NCBI GenBank assembly: GCA_947500555.1
Contig: CANMSE010000001.1
Coordinates: 62,001 to 126,000 of the forward strand
DNA: 64,000 bases
Source of the DNA: an uncultured Fulvivirga sp.
GTDB lineage: Bacteria; Bacteroidota; Bacteroidia; Cytophagales; Cyclobacteriaceae
Direction of reading: 5' to 3'
Positions 17,171 to 25,378 of this stretch are shown piece after piece (the stretch's first letter is position 1; each line of letters starts with the position of its first letter). The notes beneath the pieces are model-generated. The model saw only the letters and a program-made list of their open reading frames with translations. It had not been told where the DNA came from and did no database searches. A program made the translations under genes and the position numbers.

Positions 17171-19120
17171 ATGAAGAAGATTGTAATATCATGTCTCTTA
17201 ATAGGGCTTCAGTCCTCTTTATTTGCTCAAACTGCCTTATATGATTGGTTAGAAGAAAGAGGGCTTTATGAGATAGATGAGAGCTTGAATGATGAGGCAC
17301 TTATTTATCTCAAATATCATCAAGAATATGATTACATCTATGAAGGTGCTAATAATGATCTGATAATGTATCAGACAGAACATCAGATAATGAAGGCCGG
17401 CAACGACAATGCATTGGCTAGAACAAATCGGATTTATATACCATTGCGTGATGCAGAACTTGTAAACCTAAAAGCACGAACAATAACAGCAGATGGAAGA
17501 AGTATTATTTTCGATCAAGCTGAAATGAAAGAAATTGAAGATGAAGAATCAGGAGCAGGTTACAAGATATTTGCTATTGATGGTGCCGAGGTTGGTAGCG
17601 AAATAGAATATTTCTATACAAAAAGATCTGATGCAAGTTATTTCGGTAGGGAATTTTTTCAATTCTCAGAGCCTGTCTTAAACGCTTCTTTTTCACTTAC
17701 ATGCCCTGATAATCTAGAGTTTGACTTCAAAAGTTACAATGGACTATCTGATGTAACCTTCAACAAGGCTGAAGGGACTAACAAATATACTATTGTCGAA
17801 AGAGACATTAGCCCCTTGAAAAAAGAGGAATTCAGTGCTTATGACAATAGTCGTAAGAGATTGGAGTTTAAACTTGGTTATAATCAAACAACCAATAGAA
17901 AGTTATTTCGCTGGACTGATGCCACTCAACTTTTATATCAACGAGCTTTTGTCATCAGCAAAGACGATAAGAAGCTAATTGAAAAGCTCGTTGGTGAAGT
18001 GGACTTGAAGAAATTGAAAACTGAAAAACTGAAAATATCGGCCATTGAAGATTATATAAAAACCAATTTTTATCTAAATGAAAATGCTGCAGCAAATGGG
18101 AGCGATATTTCATTTATGATTGAAAACAGAATTGGAAGTAAACTAGGGCTTACCAAATTGATGATAAATAGTATCAAGTCAATTGGTGTAGAGCCACAAC
18201 TAGTATTGACAAGTGACAGAAACGAAATAGCATTTGATGGTGATTTTGAATCTTACAATTATCTGCAAGATTATTTGATCTACTTACCTGGTGATCAAGC
18301 CTTTATTGCTCCATACAATCCAGAGTATAGATACGGTATGGTTCCTCACACATTTACCGCTACTAAAGGGTTATTCATCAGAGAAGAACTGGTTGATGGT
18401 CTATCAATACCTCACCACGAAATTCAGGAGATTCCTGCTCTTACAGCTGGCGAAAATTTGGACAAAATGGATGTAACTGTCACTTTTAATAGTGACCTAT
18501 CTTCTAACACTGTTCATTTGAAGCGTAGTTTCAATGGTTATCAGGCAGCATTTATAAAAGCTGTATACCCCTTAATTGAGGAAGCTAGAAAACAAGAACT
18601 GTTGAAAAGTTTAGTGAAATTTTTAGCTACAGATGCAGAAATAAACACTTTAGCCTTAGAGAATTCAGACTTCGAATATAAAACCTGGGACAAACCTCTT
18701 GTGGTTGATAGTGAATTTGAATCACCTTCATTTATTGAACGTGCTGGTGACATTATTTTGCTCAAGGCAGGTGAGCTTATAGGTCCTCAAACGGAGCTCT
18801 ATCAGGAAAATGAGCGAAAAACCAGAATCCAGAACGAGTTCAACAGAGAGTATCAACGTTCTATTCAAATTACACTTCCAGAAGGTTATCAAATTGAAAA
18901 TCTTGACGATTTGAATTTTGAGGAAAAAGTTGAGGAAAATGGAGAAGTTATATTTTACTTCAAATCATTTTATACTCTGGATGGTAACAAGCTCAATATT
19001 CAAGTAAACGAAGGTTATGAAGAAATATACTATCCAAAAGAAAAATTTGAAGCCTTCAGGAAGGTAATCAATGCTGCCGCTGACTGGAATAAGATTGTTT
19101 TGGTGATGAGTAAAGGGTAG
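17171..19120 (+). CDS. DUF3857 protein with inactive transglutaminase-like domain
   Basis: A 649-residue exported paralogue of the preceding gene product (signal peptide ending SLFAQ, DUF3857 domain about 60-230). In the transglutaminase-like region the conserved block reads NRIGSKLGLTKLMINS (about 315-330), where its neighbour has KRYGDCKDMATIVVNM: the catalytic Cys position is Lys. The expected His/Asp strand is also changed (ESYNYLQDYLIYLP). It is therefore probably non-catalytic, perhaps a binding or regulatory partner of the active paralogue. The reading frame is intact and long, so it is not a decaying pseudogene. Confidence 0.78.
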   Translation: MKKIVISCLLIGLQSSLFAQTALYDWLEERGLYEIDESLNDEALIYLKYHQEYDYIYEGANNDLIMYQTEHQIMKAGNDNALARTNRIYIPLRDAELVNLKARTITADGRSIIFDQAEMKEIEDEESGAGYKIFAIDGAEVGSEIEYFYTKRSDASYFGREFFQFSEPVLNASFSLTCPDNLEFDFKSYNGLSDVTFNKAEGTNKYTIVERDISPLKKEEFSAYDNSRKRLEFKLGYNQTTNRKLFRWTDATQLLYQRAFVISKDDKKLIEKLVGEVDLKKLKTEKLKISAIEDYIKTNFYLNENAAANGSDISFMIENRIGSKLGLTKLMINSIKSIGVEPQLVLTSDRNEIAFDGDFESYNYLQDYLIYLPGDQAFIAPYNPEYRYGMVPHTFTATKGLFIREELVDGLSIPHHEIQEIPALTAGENLDKMDVTVTFNSDLSSNTVHLKRSFNGYQAAFIKAVYPLIEEARKQELLKSLVKFLATDAEINTLALENSDFEYKTWDKPLVVDSEFESPSFIERAGDIILLKAGELIGPQTELYQENERKTRIQNEFNREYQRSIQITLPEGYQIENLDDLNFEEKVEENGEVIFYFKSFYTLDGNKLNIQVNEGYEEIYYPKEKFEAFRKVINAAADWNKIVLVMSKG

Positions 19121-19281
19121 CATTTTTCTTTAAATACAAAAGTATATAAAGGAATTCCCCAAATTGGCTCTCCTAACCTGGTTAAAGGATTAGTAGTGAT
19201 GGCAGGCTGGACTTTGCCCTTGAACTAGTGAGGGACAAGCTTTCTCGTCCATATGCTTTTAGGCTACTTCTATATTAAAAC
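19121..19281. other. Unassigned intergenic block next to the tRNA
   Basis: About 160 bases without a convincing gene, richer in G+C than its surroundings between about 19165 and 19250. On the minus strand the frames contain short open stretches, but each is broken by stops. It may be a remnant or a copy of a dispersed repeat; I cannot tell from one copy. Confidence 0.3.
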
Positions 19282-19310
19282 AAAAAACCCGAGCTATTAA
19301 ACTCAGGTTT
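19282..19310 (-). terminator. Terminator of the initiator tRNA gene
   Basis: On the minus strand, AAACCTGAG pairs with CTCGGGTTT (one G-T pair) around an 8-base loop, followed by further T residues. It starts 5 bases after the tRNA 3' end. Confidence 0.75.
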
Positions 19311-19314
19311 CTAG

Positions 19315-19387
<73 letters not shown>

Positions 19388-19473
19388 ATATATTTTGGTA
19401 TTTTATGTCTTTTTAATCTATTCTTCTGTAGAATTTTTCTTCCTCTTTTTCAAAAGGAATACAAAAGTAGAAG

Positions 19474-19501
19474 TTGCATCTTGAAAAATCAAGTACCTTT
19501 G
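19474..19501 (+). promoter_or_regulatory. Promoter of era
   Basis: TTG at 19474-19476, a 17-base spacer and TACCTTTG at 19494-19501 fit the Bacteroidota promoter consensus. Transcription would start near 19508, about 10 bases before the TTG start codon of era. Confidence 0.65.
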
Positions 19502-19517
19502 CATAAATATATTTTTA

Positions 19518-20405
19518 TTGGAAAATAAGAAAGACCATAAGGCCGGATTTGTAAGTATCATTGGTAAGCCCAATGTAGGTAAATCTACCCTGATGAATCA
19601 GGTAGTGGGTGAAAAACTTTCCATTATTACCAGCAAGGCTCAAACCACGCGCCACAGGATCATGGGCATACTCAGTGGAACAGATTTTCAGATCGTGTAT
19701 TCTGATACACCTGGAATACTAAAACCTGAATACGCTCTTCATCAGTCTATGATGAAGTTTGTAAGTTCATCACTTTCGGATGCTGATGTTGTGGTTTTTG
19801 TCACTGATATCTATGAGAATTTTGACGAAAATGTTGCAGAGACATTAAAGAAGATAAATGTTCCTCTGGTTTTCGTTCTTAACAAAATAGATCAGGCAAA
19901 AGGCACGCAGGCTGAAGATAAATTAAACTACTGGAAGGAAAATGTTCAGGCAGATGCTTTCATCGCTATTTCGGCATTAGAAGGATTAGGAATCGATCAG
20001 GTTTTTAATAACATAGTTTCTTCGCTGCCAAAGCACCCTCCCTACTTTCCTAAAGATCAGCTAACAGATAAACCTGAGCGTTTTTTTGCTGCGGAAATAG
20101 TACGAGAGAAAATCTTTCTTAACTATAAAAAAGAAGTCCCTTACAGTACAGAAGTAGATATTACTGAGTTTAAGGAAGATGAAAAAATCATCAGGATGAG
20201 GGCCGAAATATTTGTGGAACGTAAAAGCCAAAAGGGGATTATTATTGGTCATAAGGGGGAGTCTCTCAAAAAAGTAGGTATTGAGTCCAGAAAAGACTTA
20301 GAGCAATTTTTCGGTAAGCAAGTGCACTTAGAAACTTTCGTAAAAGTGGCGGAGAATTGGCGTAAAAAAGAAATTAATCTAAAAAGATTCGGATATAAAA
20401 ATTAG
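19518..20405 (+). CDS. era: GTPase Era
   Basis: A 295-residue ribosome-assembly GTPase that binds the 3' end of 16S rRNA during 30S maturation. G motifs: GKPNVGKST (about 17-25), DTPG near 70 and NKID near 124. The C-terminal KH domain contains the GHKGESLKKVG signature (about 253-263). It begins with TTG at 19518: there is no ATG before the G1 motif, the promoter -7 box ends just upstream, and this start gives a normal-length Era. Confidence 0.95.
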   Translation: MENKKDHKAGFVSIIGKPNVGKSTLMNQVVGEKLSIITSKAQTTRHRIMGILSGTDFQIVYSDTPGILKPEYALHQSMMKFVSSSLSDADVVVFVTDIYENFDENVAETLKKINVPLVFVLNKIDQAKGTQAEDKLNYWKENVQADAFIAISALEGLGIDQVFNNIVSSLPKHPPYFPKDQLTDKPERFFAAEIVREKIFLNYKKEVPYSTEVDITEFKEDEKIIRMRAEIFVERKSQKGIIIGHKGESLKKVGIESRKDLEQFFGKQVHLETFVKVAENWRKKEINLKRFGYKN

Positions 20406-20479
20406 CTTCGAGTTCCGAGTCACGAGCTTCACGCAAATAGCTGGCTCGTAGCTCAAAGCTCGTAGCTTGAAGCTTAGAT
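20406..20479. repeat. AGCTCG-rich repeat spacer between era and der
   Basis: This 74-base spacer contains two perfect 10-base direct repeats, GCTCGTAGCT at 20444-20453 and 20458-20467, plus related words (ACGAGCTTC, GAGTTCCGAG, TTGAAGCTT). It has many self-complementary AGCT cores and could fold into small hairpins. It looks like a dispersed palindromic repeat rather than coding sequence. Confidence 0.5.
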
Positions 20480-21784
20480 ATGGCAAACGTAGTAGCAATA
20501 GTAGGAAGACCTAATGTAGGTAAATCAACACTTTTCAACAGATTGGTGGAGCAGCGCAAGGCAATAATGGATGATGAAAGTGGTGTGACAAGGGATAGAC
20601 ACTATGGCCATGCAGAATGGATAGGGAAATTCTTTACCGTCATAGATACCGGTGGGTATGTTACCGGTTCGGAGGATAAATTTGAAAGTGAGATCAGGAA
20701 ACAAGTGGAATTGGCCATAGATGAAGCTTCAGTGATTCTGTTTATGGTGGACAGTCATGCCGGCCTTACTGATCTTGATAAAGATTTTGCAAGGGTTATC
20801 AGAACTTCAAAAAAACCTGTTTTTCTGGTCGCTAACAAAGCGGACACGACAGAGCGCATCCATATGGCTATGGAATTTTATGAATTGGGTATGGGTGAGG
20901 TCTACCCTGTTTCCTCCGCAACTGGCACTGGAACAGGTGAGCTACTTGATGAGGTAGTCACAGACTTAGAAGAGGGGACTGAAAATCCTGATGAAGGAAT
21001 TCCACGTATTTCAATTCTTGGCCGTCCCAATGTTGGTAAATCATCATTTCTTAATGCTCTTTTAGGTAAAGAGAGAACTATAGTAACGGACGAAGCAGGT
21101 ACGACTAGGGACGCAATTAACACCCGTTATAAGCTCTATGGAAAGGATTTTATTCTTACAGACACCGCAGGTATAAGAAGAAAATCACGCGTGAAAGAGG
21201 ATATAGAATTCTACAGCGTTTTACGCTCAATTCAAGCACTCCAAGATAGCGATGTTTGTATATTTCTCTTGGATGCTGAACGTGGATTAGAAGCTCAGGA
21301 TATGAATATCATAGGTCTTGCCCAGAAATATAACAAGGGCATGATGATTATGGTAAATAAGTGGGACCTTATAGAAAAAGAGACCAATACCGCTGACAAA
21401 TACAAGAAGGAATTGATTGCTAAGCTTGGTATGTTGGACTATGTGCCTATCATCTTCACGTCAGTACTTAAAAAGCAACGAATTTTTCAAGCAATAGAGA
21501 AGGCTACAGAGATCTATGAGAACAGAATAATGAAAATATCTACCTCAAAACTCAATGATACTTTACTTCCAGAGATAGAAAGAAATCCTCCACCAGCCAT
21601 AAAAGGTAAATATATTAAAATAAAGTACATCACTCAACTGCCTGTTCACACACCTACTTTTGCATTCTTTTGCAACCTCCCACAGTACATAAAAGCTCCT
21701 TACGAGCGCTTTTTGGAGAATAAAGTACGAAAGCACTTTGATTTTGAAGGAGTACCAATTCGATTGTTTTTTAGAAAAAAATAA
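20480..21784 (+). CDS. der: Double-domain GTPase Der (EngA)
   Basis: A 434-residue GTPase for 50S subunit maturation, with two tandem G domains and a KH-like C-terminus. Walker motifs are GRPNVGKST (about 9-17) and GRPNVGKSS (about 181-189). DTGG, VANKAD, DTAG and VNKWD motifs are all present. The C-terminal domain ends FEGVPIRLFFRKK, typical of the family. It follows era after a repeat-rich spacer and is probably expressed with it. Confidence 0.96.
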   Translation: MANVVAIVGRPNVGKSTLFNRLVEQRKAIMDDESGVTRDRHYGHAEWIGKFFTVIDTGGYVTGSEDKFESEIRKQVELAIDEASVILFMVDSHAGLTDLDKDFARVIRTSKKPVFLVANKADTTERIHMAMEFYELGMGEVYPVSSATGTGTGELLDEVVTDLEEGTENPDEGIPRISILGRPNVGKSSFLNALLGKERTIVTDEAGTTRDAINTRYKLYGKDFILTDTAGIRRKSRVKEDIEFYSVLRSIQALQDSDVCIFLLDAERGLEAQDMNIIGLAQKYNKGMMIMVNKWDLIEKETNTADKYKKELIAKLGMLDYVPIIFTSVLKKQRIFQAIEKATEIYENRIMKISTSKLNDTLLPEIERNPPPAIKGKYIKIKYITQLPVHTPTFAFFCNLPQYIKAPYERFLENKVRKHFDFEGVPIRLFFRKK

Positions 21785-21791
21785 CATGATA

Positions 21792-21823
21792 TTGACCTGA
21801 ATATGTTATTGTCACTATATTTG
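21792..21823 (+). promoter_or_regulatory. Promoter of the Ala/Glu-rich lipoprotein gene
   Basis: TTG at 21792-21794, a 21-base spacer and TATATTTG at 21816-21823 resemble the Bacteroidota promoter pair. An 8-base inverted repeat, AATAACAT (21780-21787) with ATGTTATT (21803-21810), flanks the -33 element and could be an operator. The start codon is 27 bases beyond the -7 box. Confidence 0.5.
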
Positions 21824-21850
21824 ACCCTTACAAAACCAAAACCTGTAAAT

Positions 21851-22117
21851 ATGAAAAAGTTATTGACACTATTAGTTGCTGTAATGTTTTCACTTGCTTT
21901 TGTAGCTTGTGGAGGCGGTGCTAGCACAGAAGCTGACACTACTGAAGCAGTAGAAGAAACAGCTGAAGAGGCAGTAGAAGAAGTTGAAGAGGCTGCTGAA
22001 GAAGTAGAAGAAGGTGCTGAAGAGGCAATGGATGAAGCTGAAGATGCTGTAGAAGAAGGCGAAGAGGCTGCTGAAGATGCTGCCGAGGAAGTAGAAGAAG
22101 AAGCTACTGAAGGGTAA
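21851..22117 (+). CDS. Small Ala/Glu-rich acidic lipoprotein
   Basis: An 88-residue lipoprotein with an N-terminal signal and lipobox LAFVAC (lipidated Cys near 20), followed by GGG and then about 60 residues made almost wholly of Glu, Ala, Val, Asp and Thr in AEEAVEE-type repeats. The charged pattern suggests a long helix or a disordered acidic tail, functionally like a small Lpp-type spacer or cation-binding protein; no family is recognised. The ATG at 21851 is downstream of the predicted promoter, whereas an earlier in-frame ATG at 21803 is upstream of the -7 box. A strong terminator follows. Confidence 0.75.
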   Translation: MKKLLTLLVAVMFSLAFVACGGGASTEADTTEAVEETAEEAVEEVEEAAEEVEEGAEEAMDEAEDAVEEGEEAAEDAAEEVEEEATEG

Positions 22118-22134
22118 TTAAAAATTACTTAGAA

Positions 22135-22166
22135 AAAAGGCTTCAGTATTACTGAAGCCTTTTTTT
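22135..22166 (+). terminator. Rho-independent terminator after the acidic lipoprotein gene
   Basis: A perfect 10-bp stem, AGGCTTCAGT (22138-22147) and ACTGAAGCCT (22151-22160), with an ATT loop and six T residues. Its T-tract ends directly at the start codon of the next gene. Confidence 0.9.
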
Positions 22167-22769
22167 ATGTCTATGGATATAATAAACTTACTTGAGCCTT
22201 ATGTACCTGCTCAGGCACTCGACTATTGCTGCCAGCTCTGGTATGATCAAAACTTCCGGTTCACAGTGAAAAGGAAACGTGTCACTAAGCTCGGTGACTA
22301 TAGGTATAATCCTGAAACCAAAGAGCATTCTATTACTGTTAATGCTGACCTAAATACATATTCATTTCTACTTACCTACATTCATGAAGTTGCTCATTTA
22401 GTCACATTTAAGAAATATGGCAGAAAGGTAAGTCCACATGGTATAGAGTGGAAGACAGAGTTTAAAAAGTTAATGCTTCCCTTACTTAATCCTACAATCT
22501 TTCCTGACGATCTTTTACGACATATTGCCTCTTATTTAAAGAATCCGAAGGCCTCTTCTTGCAATGATCATAATCTGTCAAGAACCCTTAGTGAATATGA
22601 CGAGAAGGACAACACATTCCTTTCAGACATACCAATAGGTCAGACATTTACTCTTGGAAATAAACATTTCAAAAAAGGGTCTCTCCGTAGAACCAGATAT
22701 TTATGTCAGGATGTTCACTCTAAGAAGCAATATCTGATTTCAAAGTCCGCTACTATCACTATTATTTAA
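22167..22769 (+). CDS. SprT-like zinc metalloprotease domain protein
   Basis: A 200-residue cytoplasmic protein with the SprT/Spartan-type metalloprotease core: HEVAHLVTF (about 74-82) supplies HExxH and a further His lies in SPHGIEWKTEF (about 91-101). The C-terminal part has Cys residues (SSCNDHN, RYLCQDV) but no clear zinc ribbon. Related proteins cleave DNA-crosslinked proteins; function here is unproven. Two starts are possible, ATG at 22167 or 22173; both lie immediately after the upstream terminator with no space for a leader. It overlaps the convergent hydrolase gene by 8 bases. Confidence 0.75.
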   Translation: MSMDIINLLEPYVPAQALDYCCQLWYDQNFRFTVKRKRVTKLGDYRYNPETKEHSITVNADLNTYSFLLTYIHEVAHLVTFKKYGRKVSPHGIEWKTEFKKLMLPLLNPTIFPDDLLRHIASYLKNPKASSCNDHNLSRTLSEYDEKDNTFLSDIPIGQTFTLGNKHFKKGSLRRTRYLCQDVHSKKQYLISKSATITII

Positions 22770-23976
22770 GGTCTTCAAAAATAGTGATGGCCTCTAAAAG
22801 GTATGGAGCAAATCCAGTCCCATGGTCTTTGCCAGGTAAGTCTGTAAATGTAACCACATCGGCTGACGCCCCAGCATCTAAAAGTTGTTGGTAAGAATCT
22901 ACTGAATTTTGATAAGGGACAGTTACGTCAATTGTTCCATGGAACATATACATTCTCGCTTTTGGCACCCAATCAGTAATTGTATTGTCATTTAAAGCAT
23001 CAACAAAATTTGAATATCTCGGGTCAGTATCAATATTCAATCGAATATCAGGTTGAATGTATTCAGCAACGGTTGTAGTCAGTTGAGCATTAATTTGAGA
23101 CCCCTCTTTTGATCCATCGAATAAATCGGGAATTATGTCTGCAAAGGGGTCTTGAAAAAGATCAGAGAGCGGTTCCTCATAGCCATATACTGTTTTATAG
23201 GATAGCGCTACGAATGCCATAAAGAAAGGGTTATCATACTCATCTTGATCAAAAAACCATTCCTGAAAACCTTTGACATCATATCCTCCAGAAGATGGTG
23301 CGGACGCTATCAATTCAAAACCCTCTGGATTTTCTTCCTCCATTAGTTTATGCGCAGCCATGGTTGAGTAACCCCCTTCTGAATAACCCGCCAAAAAAGC
23401 TTCTCCATTAAAGTTGTAACCTTCTTGAAATGCTAACTCTCTAGCTGCCCTCATAAGGTCTATAACTGATCTACCAGCCAGACCAGCATGATGATAAGGA
23501 GGAGTGATTGCTACAGACTCACCAAAGCCAATATAATCGGGAATAACAAAGATGTACCCTGCACTAGCAACTCCACTTAAAACTGTGAATGTACTTTTAT
23601 CTTGAGTAGGGGCCTGAGAATTTCCCGCTATAGTCCCGTTCTGGAAACTGATCATAGGGACAGCATTTGTGGTTTCTGGAAACGATACAAGGCCTGAAGC
23701 AATGATCTCATCTCCAAGGTAAGTAGTCTTATAGGTTACTTCATAAAACGTTACATCATATTCAAAAAGGTCTCCAATACCTGCCAGTTCTTGACTGCCA
23801 GATAACACAACCAAATTCTTCATTTCCGAAGCCCCGCGACTAAATATTACATCTGCCTCATTTAAACGATCAATTTGAACTACTGGGGCAGCATCTTCAT
23901 CATCACTACAAGAAAAGGTGACAAAAGATATTAGGAGTATGTAAAATAAGCCAGAGTAAAAGTTTCGGAGTTTCAT
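22762..23976 (-). CDS. Alpha/beta-hydrolase (lipase-type) lipoprotein
   Basis: A 404-residue lipoprotein: signal with lipobox VTFSC (Cys near 23), then an acidic linker and an alpha/beta-hydrolase domain. The nucleophile elbow is GYSEGGYS (Ser near 197) and the likely catalytic His is in GKDHGTGF near the C-terminus; an Asp in MFHGTIDVTVP is the likely acid. It resembles secretory lipases/esterases that act on extracellular esters. It is the last gene of a minus-strand run from the b5 protein onwards (26 bases after the preceding stop) and converges with the SprT-like gene. Confidence 0.78.
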   Translation of the reverse strand: MKLRNFYSGLFYILLISFVTFSCSDDEDAAPVVQIDRLNEADVIFSRGASEMKNLVVLSGSQELAGIGDLFEYDVTFYEVTYKTTYLGDEIIASGLVSFPETTNAVPMISFQNGTIAGNSQAPTQDKSTFTVLSGVASAGYIFVIPDYIGFGESVAITPPYHHAGLAGRSVIDLMRAARELAFQEGYNFNGEAFLAGYSEGGYSTMAAHKLMEEENPEGFELIASAPSSGGYDVKGFQEWFFDQDEYDNPFFMAFVALSYKTVYGYEEPLSDLFQDPFADIIPDLFDGSKEGSQINAQLTTTVAEYIQPDIRLNIDTDPRYSNFVDALNDNTITDWVPKARMYMFHGTIDVTVPYQNSVDSYQQLLDAGASADVVTFTDLPGKDHGTGFAPYLLEAITIFEDLK

Positions 23977-24002
23977 AAGTAATTATTTTTTAATCAATCT
24001 TT

Positions 24003-24572
24003 CTAATTTAAGCGTTTTTGAATCAGATTGTTTACCTGAAGGCAAAAATGTTTCGGCTGCATAGTCCTCCAGCTCATTACATCCAGGTGTCCTCCCATAT
24101 TAATGAAAGAATCTATGTTGTATTTACTGAACTCTTCTTTTACAAATTCTGGAAAGTTAACCGCCACTATCCAACCAGCATCTTCAACCTCATCAAACCA
24201 TTCTTCATAGTAATCATCTCCTGCTCCGTGGAAATTAAAAATACTCTCCCCTATTAAAATGAATTTATTGACTCCAAAGCTCATCAAATGTTCTATGATG
24301 TTCCTTTTCAGATGCATAATATCATTGTTGAGCGTATCATTCCATTCACCAATTAGTTCGATAACTGTGTAGCCATTGTCATAATCAATAAATAGAATCT
24401 TTATATACAGTGTTTCAGAACCTATATAATCCCAGGATGGGTCTATATAATACCCGTAGATCGTTTCGCTGTAAGTTTCGAAGTTATATTCTTTGCCAAA
24501 GTATGGTGAATTTACATCTTGTGCAGAATCGTAATATTGAAGCCAACGATAATAAGGCTCAATCTCGTGCAT
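24003..24572 (-). CDS. Conserved-looking protein of unknown function
   Basis: A 189-residue soluble protein rich in Tyr, Asp, Glu and Trp, without a signal peptide or membrane helix. It has an alternating pattern in ETLYIKILFIDYDNGYTVIE and a FILIGESIFNFHGAGDDYYEEW segment that might form an alpha/beta fold. I recognise no motif. It overlaps the start of the downstream-strand partner murQ by 14 bases, so it is cotranscribed with the sugar-recycling genes and could act on, or sense, the same metabolites. Confidence 0.6.
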   Translation of the reverse strand: MHEIEPYYRWLQYYDSAQDVNSPYFGKEYNFETYSETIYGYYIDPSWDYIGSETLYIKILFIDYDNGYTVIELIGEWNDTLNNDIMHLKRNIIEHLMSFGVNKFILIGESIFNFHGAGDDYYEEWFDEVEDAGWIVAVNFPEFVKEEFSKYNIDSFINMGGHLDVMSWRTMQPKHFCLQVNNLIQKRLN

Positions 24573-25374
24573 CTCTTCTAATAAATTCTATCACCTTGCG
24601 TACTGACCCATGTTTAGCCAATAATTCCTCAGCTTCATCACGTCCTATGCAAAGTTCTTCCATCAACATTCTCGCTCCTCTATCGACTAATTTATTATTA
24701 CTCAGTTGCATATCAACCATTTTGTTTCCTTTTACTCTACCTAGCTTTATCATGGCGGTAGTCGATATCATATTCAGAACCAGCTTTTGTGCTGTTCCTG
24801 CCTTCATGCGAGTACTGCCTGTCACGAATTCGGGACCAACAACCACTTCAATGGGAAAAGTAACAGATCTTGCAAGTTCCGAATCCCTGTTACAGGTAAT
24901 ACATCCAGTAATTAAACCCTGGTCTTTGGCTTTTTTAACCCCACCAATTACATAAGGCGTAGTACCTGATGCCGCAACACCTATTACCACATCCTTATGA
25001 TTGATTTGATGTTCCTGTAAGTCTTTCCAGGCTTGTTCTTCATCATCTTCAGCAAATTCTACAGCTTTCCTTATAGCCCCATCTCCACCAGCTATCAAGC
25101 CTATAATTATACCATGAGCCATTCCAAAAGTTGGTGGTATTTCTGAAGCATCTAAAATCCCAAGTCTTCCGCTGGTGCCAGCACCAATGTAAAACAGACG
25201 TCCACCCTTTTGTAATTGTTTTACTACTTCTGGAATAAGTGCCTCAATCTGAGGCATAACTCTCATCACAGCCTTAGGAACAGAACTATCTTCTTTATTG
25301 ATATTGACAAGTATGTCTCTTACGGACATCTCTTCGAGATGATCATAATTGGAAGGCGATTCAGTGATACTCAT
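24559..25374 (-). CDS. murQ: N-acetylmuramic acid 6-phosphate etherase
   Basis: A 271-residue SIS-domain lyase that cleaves the lactyl ether of MurNAc-6-P to give GlcNAc-6-P and D-lactate in peptidoglycan recycling. Signatures: GAGTSGRLGILDASEIPPTFG (about 61-81, with the catalytic Glu in ASEIPP), VVGPEFVTGSTRMKAGTAQK and the C-terminal helical tail. Length is slightly below E. coli MurQ (298). It lies 4 bases downstream of a BadF-type kinase gene that likely supplies its phosphorylated substrate. Confidence 0.93.
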   Translation of the reverse strand: MSITESPSNYDHLEEMSVRDILVNINKEDSSVPKAVMRVMPQIEALIPEVVKQLQKGGRLFYIGAGTSGRLGILDASEIPPTFGMAHGIIIGLIAGGDGAIRKAVEFAEDDEEQAWKDLQEHQINHKDVVIGVAASGTTPYVIGGVKKAKDQGLITGCITCNRDSELARSVTFPIEVVVGPEFVTGSTRMKAGTAQKLVLNMISTTAMIKLGRVKGNKMVDMQLSNNKLVDRGARMLMEELCIGRDEAEELLAKHGSVRKVIEFIRRDARD

Positions 25375-25378
25375 CTTT

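Noticed and set aside
21803..21850. Earlier ATG for the acidic lipoprotein
   Set aside because: It precedes the -7 box and would bury the signal peptide and lipobox.
24410..24955. A 181-codon plus-strand reading frame
   Set aside because: It is antisense to murQ and the unknown 189-residue gene, with no recognisable protein pattern.
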